From Desulfohalobiaceae bacterium (GTDB lineage Bacteria > Desulfobacterota > Desulfovibrionia > Desulfovibrionales > Desulfothermaceae), in NCBI GenBank assembly GCA_021737085.1, contig JAIPEP010000004.1:1-47457 (forward strand): DNA of 47,457 nucleotides, given 5' to 3'. The notes below the pieces were generated by a model, which saw nothing but the letters and a program-made list of their open reading frames with translations, did no database searches and was not told the DNA's origin. Of the stretch, positions 15,677-23,848 are shown piece by piece; positions within the stretch are counted from its first letter, which is position 1; each line of letters starts with the position of its first letter. Both the position numbers and the translations under genes were made by a program.

Positions 15677-18436
15677 ATGCAGCAGCGAGACAGCATAAGC
15701 ATCCTCGGAGCGCAGCAGCACAATCTGAAGAATCTGGATCTGGACATACCCAGGAACCAGCTTGTGGTCATCTGCGGTCCCAGCGGCTCGGGCAAGTCCA
15801 CCCTGGCCTTCGACATCGTCTACGCCGAGGGGCAGCGTCGCTATGTGGAGTCTTTGTCCGCGTACGCCCGGCAGTTCCTGCCCCAGCTGGACAAGCCCAA
15901 GGTGGAGAAGATCGAGGGTCTCTCCCCGGCTATTTCTCTGGAGCAGCACGTGGGGTCCAAGAACCCCCGCTCCACTGTGGGAACCATGACCGAGATCCAC
16001 GACTACCTCCGGGTGTTCTTCGCCCGCTTGAGCACGCCGCATTGCCCCAGGTGCGGAGAGCCCATCCAGGCCATGGCCCCGGACGAGATCGTGGATGCCG
16101 TTTTGAATCTGCCCGGGCAGACCAGATTTATGCTGCTGGCTCCCCTTGTGGAGAGGGAAAGGGGCAATCAGGCCCAGGTGCTAAAGAAGCTGCGTGGTCA
16201 GGGCTTTGTTCGGGTCCGGGTGGACGGCGCTGTCCATCGCCTGGAGAATCCGCCGGAGCTGGAGGATAACGCAGAGCACAGCGTGGAGGTGGTGGTGGAT
16301 CGGCTGGTCCTGCGCGGAGACATCCGCAAGCGTCTGGCCGACTCCCTGGAGCTGGCCCTGCGCATGGGTCAGGGCAGGGTCGTGGTAAGCCCCCTGGATG
16401 GGGAGGAGCTGTTCTATACCACGGAAGCAGTGTGTCCCCGCTGTCATATCGGCCTGCCCGAGCCGAGCCCGCAGCTTTTCTCCTTCAACAGTCCCCAAGG
16501 CGCCTGTCCGGAGTGCTCCGGCATCGGCAGCCGGGAGTTCTTCGATCCCCTCCTTCTGGCCCCCAACCAAGGTTTGAGCCTGGAGCAGGGAGGGATCATT
16601 CCCTGGAAAAAGGAGCGGGTCCTGGCCAGATACAGGGATGAGTTGCGCGAGCTGGGCCTTAAGCGGGGCTTCGACCTGACCACTCCCTTAAGGGAATTTT
16701 CCCGGCCTGCTTGGAACAGCCTGTTCTACGGGGACAGCGAGGCGAATTGGCCCGGAGTGGTAGGAATCCTGGATGCGAGCCTGGATTTGGGGCGTATCTG
16801 GCAGGACGAGCTGGCCCGCTTTCGCAGGAGCATGCCCTGCCCGGCCTGTGGGGGAGGGCGGCTCCGGCCGGAGTCGCTTTCCTTTCTGGTGGACGGGGCC
16901 AATATCCGCGATGTCTGCTCCTGGTCCATTCGCCGGGCCCTGGACTGGATGGCTAGCCTTTCCTTCCAGGGCATGCGGGAGAGCATCGCCGAGCCTATCC
17001 TGCGCGAGCTAACCCACAGGCTGGATTTTCTGCAGCGGGTAGGGCTGGACTACCTGAGCCTGGATCGGAACATGAGCACCCTCGCCGGAGGCGAGGCCCA
17101 GAGGATTCGCCTGGCGGGGCAGCTGGGCTCCGGTCTGGTGGGAGTCACCTATGTCCTGGACGAGCCGAGCATCGGTCTTCACCCCAGGGACAATCAGCGG
17201 CTCCTGCAGTCGCTCAAGGAGCTTCAGGGCCGGGGCAACACCGTCCTGGTGGTGGAGCACGACGAGCCCACCATCCGGGCCTCGGACTATGTCCTGGAGC
17301 TCGGTCCCGGATCCGGAGCCCGGGGAGGGGAGGTCGTCTACTCCGGGGGAGTGCAGGGGCTTTTGCATAGCGCGGATTCCCTGACCGGCAAGTACTTGAG
17401 AGGGGAGCTGACAGTGCCGGTGCCGGAAGAGCGCCGCAACCCCACGGGCTGGCTGCGGCTGAAGAAGGTGCGCACCAACAATATAAAAGGCGAGGACATA
17501 GATCTTCCCCTGGGGACCATGGTCTGCGTGACCGGAGTCTCGGGTTCGGGCAAGAGCTCGCTGGTGGTGGATTCCCTGTACAAGCACCTGGCCCTGAACA
17601 GAGGGATCAAGGTGGAGGAGCCCGGGCGCCTGGAAGGGATCGAGGGGGAGGAGAACGTGGAGAAGGTGATTTCCATAGATCAGTCCCCCATCGGGAGGAC
17701 GCCGCGCTCCAATCCGGCCACCTATACCAAGGTCTTCGACGATATCCGCAAGATATTCGCCTCCACCCAGGAGGCGAAAATGCGGGGCTTCACCCCGGGC
17801 AGGTTCAGCTTCAACGTCCGCGGCGGGCGCTGCGAGGCCTGTCAGGGTGACGGCCACATTCGGGTGGAGATGCATTTTTTGCCCGATGTCTTCGTGACCT
17901 GCGACGTCTGCGGGGGCAAGCGCTACAACCGCGAGACCCTGGACGTGGAATACAAAGGGTTGAACATCTCCCAGGTTCTGGACTTGAGCGTGCGTCAGGC
18001 CAGGGAGTTCTTCACCCATCACCCCAGTCTCAAGCGCAGGCTGGAGGTGCTGGAGAAGGTGGGGCTGGAGTATTTGAGCCTGGGGCAGCCCGCCACCACC
18101 CTGTCCGGCGGGGAGGCGCAGCGCCTGAAGATTTCCCGGGAGCTGGGCAAGAGAAGCCTGCCGCGGACGCTCTATATCCTGGACGAGCCCACCACAGGGC
18201 TGCATATGCACGAGGTGGGCAAACTCCTGCAGGTCCTGCGGGAATTGGTGCAAAAGGGGGCCACTGTGGTGGTCATCGAGCATAATCTGGACGTGATCCG
18301 GGCAGCGGACTGCGTACTGGATCTTGGCCCTGGCGGAGGGGAATTCGGCGGCCGCGTTGTAGCCCGGGGCACCCCGGAGCAGGTCCGGGACGACCCGGAT
18401 TCTCCCACAGGAGAATTTCTGCGCGCTTACTGGTAG
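15677..18436 (+). CDS. uvrA: Excinuclease ABC subunit A
   Basis: UvrA is the damage-recognition ATPase of nucleotide excision repair and loads UvrB onto lesions. The 919-residue protein has two ABC modules: Walker A GPSGSGKST (near residue 34) and GVSGSGKSS (near 620). Signatures are LAGGEAQRIRLA and LSGGEAQRLKIS, with Walker B VLDEPSIGLH and ILDEPTTGLH. Zinc-binding Cys pairs are CPRC/CPEC in the first module and CEAC/CDVC in the second. The N-terminus (ISILGAQQHNLKNLDLDIPR) fixes the start, yet there is no Shine-Dalgarno because the mla terminator occupies that space. Confidence 0.97.
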   Translation: MQQRDSISILGAQQHNLKNLDLDIPRNQLVVICGPSGSGKSTLAFDIVYAEGQRRYVESLSAYARQFLPQLDKPKVEKIEGLSPAISLEQHVGSKNPRSTVGTMTEIHDYLRVFFARLSTPHCPRCGEPIQAMAPDEIVDAVLNLPGQTRFMLLAPLVERERGNQAQVLKKLRGQGFVRVRVDGAVHRLENPPELEDNAEHSVEVVVDRLVLRGDIRKRLADSLELALRMGQGRVVVSPLDGEELFYTTEAVCPRCHIGLPEPSPQLFSFNSPQGACPECSGIGSREFFDPLLLAPNQGLSLEQGGIIPWKKERVLARYRDELRELGLKRGFDLTTPLREFSRPAWNSLFYGDSEANWPGVVGILDASLDLGRIWQDELARFRRSMPCPACGGGRLRPESLSFLVDGANIRDVCSWSIRRALDWMASLSFQGMRESIAEPILRELTHRLDFLQRVGLDYLSLDRNMSTLAGGEAQRIRLAGQLGSGLVGVTYVLDEPSIGLHPRDNQRLLQSLKELQGRGNTVLVVEHDEPTIRASDYVLELGPGSGARGGEVVYSGGVQGLLHSADSLTGKYLRGELTVPVPEERRNPTGWLRLKKVRTNNIKGEDIDLPLGTMVCVTGVSGSGKSSLVVDSLYKHLALNRGIKVEEPGRLEGIEGEENVEKVISIDQSPIGRTPRSNPATYTKVFDDIRKIFASTQEAKMRGFTPGRFSFNVRGGRCEACQGDGHIRVEMHFLPDVFVTCDVCGGKRYNRETLDVEYKGLNISQVLDLSVRQAREFFTHHPSLKRRLEVLEKVGLEYLSLGQPATTLSGGEAQRLKISRELGKRSLPRTLYILDEPTTGLHMHEVGKLLQVLRELVQKGATVVVIEHNLDVIRAADCVLDLGPGGGEFGGRVVARGTPEQVRDDPDSPTGEFLRAYW

Positions 18437-18442
18437 TGACTT

Positions 18443-18493
18443 GTGAACCGTGGTCCGTGATCCGTGGTCCGTGATTCGTGTTTCGTGAATCGT
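18443..18493. repeat. Short tandem repeats of the type GTCCGTGATCCGTG
   Basis: The sequence consists of consecutive 6-9-base variants built on GT(G)xxCCGTG (GTGAACCGTG, GTCCGTG, ATCCGTG, GTCCGTG, ATTCGTG, TTTCGTG, AATCGT). It lies right after uvrA in a convergent intergenic gap. Confidence 0.8.
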
Positions 18494-18527
18494 TGGCACG
18501 CCTAGAGCCCATCGGCTATCGCCTGGA

Positions 18528-18590
18528 TTGAACGCAGAACGTCGAACGCCGAACGTTGAACGGTGAACGGGGAACGGGGAACGGGGAACC
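18528..18590. repeat. Degenerate heptamer tandem array (GAACGNN)
   Basis: About eight successive near-7-base units GAACGCA, GAACGTC, GAACGCC, GAACGTT, GAACGGT, GAACGGG, GAACGGG and GAACGGG are visible, ending 3 bases before the stop codon of the minus-strand pat-like gene. Confidence 0.85.
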
Positions 18591-18592
18591 CA

Positions 18593-21286
18593 TCAACCCT
18601 TCTCACCGGCGAGATCCAGGTGCAGCTCGATGGTTTCCGGATCATCCGGTATGGTGCGAACCTGGAAGTCGAACTTTTGGGCCAGGGCCTGCATGGCCCG
18701 ATTTTCACGCAGGGTGTAGGCGACCATTTCCCTGGTGCCTCTCTCACGGCAGAAGCGGATCATTTTTTCCATCAGAGCCTTACCCAGGCCTTTCTCCTTG
18801 ATGTCAGTCCGAACCACAATGGCGAACTCCGCGCTGACATTGTCCGGATCGAAAAAGGACCTGACCACGCCTATCGTTTCCTGATCCCCGTCATTACGGA
18901 ATCGTGTGGCCACGAAGGCCATTTCCCGGTCGTAGTCGATCTGGGTTAGCTGGGCCAGCTGGGAATGGGTGAACTCGTGCACCAGGCCGAAGAAGCGCAT
19001 CCGCAGGTCCTCTTCGGATAGCTTGTTGATGAAATCCATATGTATAGGTTCGTCCTCTGGCCGTATGGGGCGCAGCAGGATCTGTAGTCCGGAAGGCAAA
19101 GTGGCCCATTCCTCCAGGTATTTCGGATAAGGCCGGATGGCCAGTCTAGAGGGCCCGGACAGCTCCGTGGGCTGGATCTCGATCTGGGAATCCACGGCCA
19201 GAACGCCGTCTGGATCCGCCAAAAGCGGGTTGATATTTATCTTGTGCACTTCGGGCACATCGATAATGAGTTGGGAGAGCTGAACCAGGACCAAGCGCAG
19301 GGGGTCCTGGTTGACACCGCTTTGGCCGCCATAGTCCTGGAGCAGCTTGTGGATCCGCGTCCGTTGGATGAGCTCCTTGGCCAGGCTCATGTTCAGCGGC
19401 GGCAGCCCCACCGCTATGTCCCTCCAGACCTTGCTTGCCGCACCGCCCTGGCCGAAGACCACCACCGGTCCGAAAAGGGGGTCTGTGGCCACGCCTGCCA
19501 TAAGCTCTCTCGCTTCGGGCCGCCGGGCCATTTTCTGCAGGATGAAGCCCTGGATCTCGGCATGGGGACGGAGCTCCCGGAGCCGGTTCAGCATGCCCTG
19601 ACCCCTCTTGCGCAGGTCCTCGCCGTTCTCCAGGTCCAGGGCCACACCCCCCATCTGTTGTTTATTTACCACATCCGGAGAGAGGAGCTTGAGGGCGACA
19701 GGATAGCCGAGCTCCTGGGCCATGAGCTCTGCGTCCTCCAGATTCTCCGCTATGCGGGTGTCCAACACCGGAATGGCGTAGGAGGAGAGGATCTCCTTGG
19801 TTTCGGATTGCCCCAATTGGTAGCGGCCTTCTTCCAGGGCATTATACACGATGGCCCTGGCCGCCCTGGAGTCAGGAGTGAACTCCTGGGGGACGGAGTC
19901 CGGCGCTTCCATGAGGGCCTCCTGGTTGCGCCGGTAACGCACCATATCCATGAACAGCTGCGCTGCCTGATCCGGTGTCTCATAGGTGGGGATCCCGGCC
20001 AGGGCGAAGATACGTCTGGCCTGCACTGTGTCCTCCTCTCCCAGCCAGACAGTGAAGACATTCTTTCGGCTCCGGCCGATGGAATTGACCACCGCACCGG
20101 CGATGTCCTGACTGGAGGCGAAGGCAGTGGGCACGTGAATCACCATGACCGCGTCCACTTCTTCGTCCTTGAGCAGGGTTTCCAGGCAGTGGGAGTAGGT
20201 GTCGCTGGAGGCGTGGTCCATGACCCGCACCGGATTTTTCCCGTGAGCGCCTTCTTCCAGGCTTCCGGAGAACTCCTGCAGGGTCTCCTGGCTGAGAGTG
20301 GCCATGCGGCCCCCTTGCGAGATGAGGATATCCCGGGTCATGACCGCAGGCCCGCCTCCGTTGCTCAAAATGGCCAGCCGGTCCCCGCGCAGCCGCTTGG
20401 ACCGGGCCATGGTCTCCACTGCGTCGAAGAGCTCGGCCACGTTGGACACCCGGAGCATGCCCGCTCGACGGATGATGGCGTCGTAGATGTCGTCCTCGTA
20501 TACCTCCGTGCCGCAGGGGAGGATGTTGCATTCGGAGTGTTCGCTCATGGAGCCGCCCTTGATGGCCATCAGGGGCTTGTTCCTAGAGGCGGAGCGCGCC
20601 GCGGAGATAAACTTGCGCGGATTGTTCACCTGTTCGATGTAGAGAAGAATGGAGGTGGTATGTGGATCGCTTCCCAGATAGTCGATAACGTCGGCAAAGT
20701 CGATGTCTGCACAGTCGCCCAGGGATATGAAGCAGGAGAAGCCGATTCCCTTGGCGTGAGCCCAGTCCAGAACGGCTATCCCCAGGGAGTCTGACTGGGA
20801 GATAAAGGCGATCTGTCCCTTCAAGATGTCGGTGTGCCCGAAGCTGGCGTTCAGCCCGGAGCGCGGCACGATCAGGCCCAGGCAGTTGGGGCCCAGTATG
20901 CGCATGGAATAGCGGCGGGCCAGCTCCAGGGTGGCCTGGCGCAGGGTCTGTCCCTCCTCGGTCCGGTGCTTCTCCAGGTCCGTGCTCATGATGAGGACAT
21001 TCATGGCCCCCTTTTTGCCGAGTTCCTCCATGAAGCCGGGCACGGTCTTAGGCGGGGTGCAGATAATGGCCAGATCCGGGCTAAGGGGCAGGTCTGCCAC
21101 CCCGGAGTAGGCCAGGATGCCCCCGACCGCCTTGTACCTCGGATTGACCGGAAGAATGGGGCCGGAGAACTCTTTATTGAGCAGGTTACGCATCACCACC
21201 GACCCGATGCTCTTGGGCCGGTTGGAAGCGCCCACCACAGCCACCGAACGGGGACGAAACAGCGCATTGAGGTGTCTGAGGCTCAT
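18593..21286 (-). CDS. Pat-type protein lysine acetyltransferase: inactive NDP-forming acyl-CoA synthetase fused to GNAT
   Basis: Proteins of this layout (Pat/YfiQ/PatZ) acetylate and switch off acetyl-CoA synthetase, using acetyl-CoA. Residues 1-700 form the NDP-forming acyl-CoA synthetase region: CoA-binding SVAVVGASNRPKSIGSVVMR, LGPNCLGL, then an ATP-grasp part (EILSSYAIPVLDTRIAENLE). The C-terminal 160 residues form a GNAT domain (EFAIVVRTDIKEKGLGKALM). The phospho-accepting His that active synthetases carry in an SHTG-like motif is replaced here by LPCG near residue 257, so the synthetase half is probably only an effector-binding domain. I use ATG 21286, preceded by GGGAGGG; upstream codons do not match the family. 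It is divergent from acs, its expected substrate. Confidence 0.92.
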   Translation of the reverse strand: MSLRHLNALFRPRSVAVVGASNRPKSIGSVVMRNLLNKEFSGPILPVNPRYKAVGGILAYSGVADLPLSPDLAIICTPPKTVPGFMEELGKKGAMNVLIMSTDLEKHRTEEGQTLRQATLELARRYSMRILGPNCLGLIVPRSGLNASFGHTDILKGQIAFISQSDSLGIAVLDWAHAKGIGFSCFISLGDCADIDFADVIDYLGSDPHTTSILLYIEQVNNPRKFISAARSASRNKPLMAIKGGSMSEHSECNILPCGTEVYEDDIYDAIIRRAGMLRVSNVAELFDAVETMARSKRLRGDRLAILSNGGGPAVMTRDILISQGGRMATLSQETLQEFSGSLEEGAHGKNPVRVMDHASSDTYSHCLETLLKDEEVDAVMVIHVPTAFASSQDIAGAVVNSIGRSRKNVFTVWLGEEDTVQARRIFALAGIPTYETPDQAAQLFMDMVRYRRNQEALMEAPDSVPQEFTPDSRAARAIVYNALEEGRYQLGQSETKEILSSYAIPVLDTRIAENLEDAELMAQELGYPVALKLLSPDVVNKQQMGGVALDLENGEDLRKRGQGMLNRLRELRPHAEIQGFILQKMARRPEARELMAGVATDPLFGPVVVFGQGGAASKVWRDIAVGLPPLNMSLAKELIQRTRIHKLLQDYGGQSGVNQDPLRLVLVQLSQLIIDVPEVHKININPLLADPDGVLAVDSQIEIQPTELSGPSRLAIRPYPKYLEEWATLPSGLQILLRPIRPEDEPIHMDFINKLSEEDLRMRFFGLVHEFTHSQLAQLTQIDYDREMAFVATRFRNDGDQETIGVVRSFFDPDNVSAEFAIVVRTDIKEKGLGKALMEKMIRFCRERGTREMVAYTLRENRAMQALAQKFDFQVRTIPDDPETIELHLDLAGEKG

Positions 21287-21439
21287 AGGCCCTCCCTGCT
21301 GGGGGGATTCCTGCAGTCTGCGGATTTTCTTTCCGGGAAGAACCGGCGGAAGGATAACCCGCTGCTGCCATTTGTACCTGAGTTGTAGCCTGGAATCAAA
21401 TGTCTTCCTGGAAGGCAGCAAAAAAATGGGAATCTTAGG

Positions 21440-21473
21440 TTGACATACAGGGCCTTGTTTGCCAAAGTATAAA
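21440..21473 (+). promoter_or_regulatory. Possible acs promoter elements, spacing poor
   Basis: A perfect TTGACA (21440-21445) and a TATAAA (21468-21473) occur upstream of acs, but the 22-bp spacer is too long for a standard promoter. No good -24/-12 pair was found either. Confidence 0.25.
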
Positions 21474-21536
21474 TAAACTAGTTTCTGATAACATTATTTT
21501 CGTTTCAGAAATGGTTTAACCCAAAAGGGGGAATCT

Positions 21537-23555
21537 ATGGCGGAACAGGAATCCAAGCATTATGATGTAACCATGCAGGAGGAAGAGTGCTTTTATCCTC
21601 CGGTGGAATTCATCGGACAGGCAAATTGTACAGATCCGTCCATTTATGAGCGTTTCAGCCTGGAAAACTTCCCCGAATGCTTCAAGGAACACGCTGATTT
21701 GCTGGACTGGGATGATTACTGGCATACTACATTGGATACCAGCGACGCACCTTGCTGGAAGTGGTTCGTGGGAGGAAAGTTAAATGTGTGTCACAACTGT
21801 GTAGATAGGCACCTCCAACAGCACCGCAACAAGACAGCCATCTATTTCGTTCCCGAATTGGAGGAGGAGCGGATCCAGAAGATAACCTACCAGGAGCTCT
21901 ATCGCAGAGTTAACGAGACTGCGGCAATCCTGCGCGATTTTGCCGGGCTCAAGGCCGGTGATAGAGTAACGCTGCATCTGCCCATGACCCCAGAGTTGCC
22001 CATTACCATGCTCGCCTGCGCTCGGCTGGGTGTGATCCATTCCGAAGTGTTCTCCGGGTTCAGTGGCAAGGCCTGCGCGGACCGCATCTGGGATTCGGAG
22101 AGCGAGGTGCTGATCACCATGGACGCCTATTACCGCAGCGGCAATCTAATAGATCACAAGAGCAAGGCTGACGAAGCAGTGGAAGCCGCGGACAAGCAAG
22201 GGCAGAAGGTAAACAAGGTCCTGATCTGGCAGCGCTATCCCGGTACCTATAACGGGGAGCAATCCATTGTGGAGGGACGGGACTACTTTATGAACGATCT
22301 CCTGCAGCAGTACAAGGGCTCTGAGGTTGAGCCGGTGTCCATGCCCGCGGAGGAACCCCTGTTTCTCATGTACACCAGCGGCTCCACTGGCAGGCCCAAG
22401 GGGTGTGTGCACAGCACTGGAGGCTATCTCGCCTACGTGGCCTGGATGTCCAAGTACGTCCAGGATATCCACCCCGAGGACGTCTACTGGTGCATGGCGG
22501 ACATAGGCTGGATCACCGGACATTCCTTCATCGTATACGGCCCTCTGGCCGTGGCTGGCAGCACAGTGATCTACGAGGGCGTGCCCACTTATCCAGACCC
22601 GGGGCGTCCCTGGCGCGTTGCGGAGGAGCTGGGGGTGAACATCTTCCATACTTCCCCGACCGCCATTCGAGGGCTCCGAAAGGCCGGCGGCGACCTGCCG
22701 CTGCAGTACAACCACCAGTTCAAGCACATGACCACTGTGGGCGAGCCTATCGAGCCAGAGGTCTGGCGCTGGTACTACAACGTGGTGGGCAAGGGTAAGG
22801 CGGTGGTCGTGGATACCTGGTGGATGACCGAGACCGGGGGCTTCCTCTGCTCCACTATGCCTGCTGTGGACCCCATGAAGCCGGGAAGCGCCGGACCTGG
22901 TCTACCGGGAATCTATCCGGTGGTCCTGGACGACGAGGGCAAAGAGATCCAGCCCGGGGAGAACAGGGCCGGGAATCTTTGCATTCGCAATCCCTGGCCT
23001 GGCGGGATGCAAAGCATATGGAAGAACCGGGAGCGCTACGTCAAGACCTACTACAGCCCCTATAATAAAGATCCCAACAGCACCGACTGGCGCGACTGGC
23101 CCTATATGGCCGGGGACGCGGCAGTGATCGCCTCGGACAACTACGTTCGTATCCTGGGCCGCGTGGACGACGTGCTCAATGTGGCCGGGCACAGACTGGG
23201 GACCAAGGAGATCGAGTCCGCCGCCCTCACTGTGGACGAGGTGGCAGAGGCGGCTGTGGTCTCCGTCCAGGACGAGGTCAAGGGCACGGTCCCCGATCTC
23301 TACGTCTCTCTCAAGCCTGGGGAGGAGCCGAGTGAGGATCTGGCCAGGAGAATCTCCACAGCGGTCTCCGACGTGGTGGGCAAGATCGCCCGTCCGGCCC
23401 ATGTCTACATCGTGGCGGACATGCCCAAAACCCGTTCCGGGAAGATCATGCGCCGGATCCTGGCCTCCATCTCCAACCGCAAGGACGTGGGTGACGTCAT
23501 GACTCTGGCCAATCCCCACATCGTGGAGGAGATCAGGCAGCAGGTGCAGGGTTAG
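21537..23555 (+). CDS. acs: Acetyl-CoA synthetase (AMP-forming)
   Basis: Acs activates acetate with ATP and CoA to acetyl-CoA via acetyl-AMP. The 672-residue enzyme shows the adenylate-forming motifs: phosphate loop YTSGSTGRPKGCVHS (near residue 279), WWMTETGG, YMAGDAAV, ILGRVDDVLNVAGHRLGT, and the C-terminal PKTRSGKIMRR. Its K636 is the residue normally acetylated by Pat. The family insert WGVTQFYTAPTA-like segment reads NIFHTSPTAIR. Some positions depart from the E. coli type (for example TVGEPIEPEVWRWYYNVVG), so a propionate-tolerant relative is possible. A GGGGG purine run precedes the ATG. It is followed by a symporter gene that could supply the substrate. Confidence 0.95.
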   Translation: MAEQESKHYDVTMQEEECFYPPVEFIGQANCTDPSIYERFSLENFPECFKEHADLLDWDDYWHTTLDTSDAPCWKWFVGGKLNVCHNCVDRHLQQHRNKTAIYFVPELEEERIQKITYQELYRRVNETAAILRDFAGLKAGDRVTLHLPMTPELPITMLACARLGVIHSEVFSGFSGKACADRIWDSESEVLITMDAYYRSGNLIDHKSKADEAVEAADKQGQKVNKVLIWQRYPGTYNGEQSIVEGRDYFMNDLLQQYKGSEVEPVSMPAEEPLFLMYTSGSTGRPKGCVHSTGGYLAYVAWMSKYVQDIHPEDVYWCMADIGWITGHSFIVYGPLAVAGSTVIYEGVPTYPDPGRPWRVAEELGVNIFHTSPTAIRGLRKAGGDLPLQYNHQFKHMTTVGEPIEPEVWRWYYNVVGKGKAVVVDTWWMTETGGFLCSTMPAVDPMKPGSAGPGLPGIYPVVLDDEGKEIQPGENRAGNLCIRNPWPGGMQSIWKNRERYVKTYYSPYNKDPNSTDWRDWPYMAGDAAVIASDNYVRILGRVDDVLNVAGHRLGTKEIESAALTVDEVAEAAVVSVQDEVKGTVPDLYVSLKPGEEPSEDLARRISTAVSDVVGKIARPAHVYIVADMPKTRSGKIMRRILASISNRKDVGDVMTLANPHIVEEIRQQVQG

Positions 23556-23848
23556 ATGCGGGGCAAATTGGGGCTGTCCGAGCCGATCCGGTGCTGGAGT
23601 CCCTAAAAGGACAAAGGAGGTGTCAGGAAGAGCTTTAAGCGTGGCCAGAATTTGCAGCAATCCTTAAAGCAAGGGAGGGGGTCTTATGTTAACCTGGGAA
23701 GGGTCCCGGGATCCTCCAGGGGCCAGAAAAAGTTCCGGAAAGGCAGAAAGTTGGAGCAAAATTTAACCGGCAAAAGCAAAAAGGGAGGTCTGGCAATCAG
23801 GAAGCCGGTTTGACCTAGGGTCATCCCGAAAAACAGGGGAGGGGTACT
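23556..23848 (+). other. 293-bp acs-symporter spacer with repeated Shine-Dalgarno-like runs
   Basis: No terminator was seen, so acs and the symporter may be cotranscribed. Purine-rich GGAGG/GGGAGG runs recur near 23616, 23674, 23785 and just before 23849. One, with ATG at 23686, would start a 26-residue frame ending at 23766 (MLTWEGSRDPPGARKSSGKA at its start). Its composition is not persuasive and it is more likely untranslated leader. Confidence 0.4.

Noticed and set aside
17009-18499. 496-codon minus-strand frame opposite uvrA
   Set aside because: The sense strand encodes the complete second half of UvrA with all motifs; the antisense product resembles no protein.
19244-20794. 516-codon plus-strand frame opposite the pat-like gene
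   Set aside because: It is an antisense shadow of the acyl-CoA synthetase domain with typical low-complexity His/Gly/Leu composition.
23686-23766. 26-codon frame before the symporter as a gene
   Set aside because: It has a good ribosome-site-like run, but the product is proline/serine/arginine rich with no fold or membrane span, and purine-rich runs are frequent throughout this leader.
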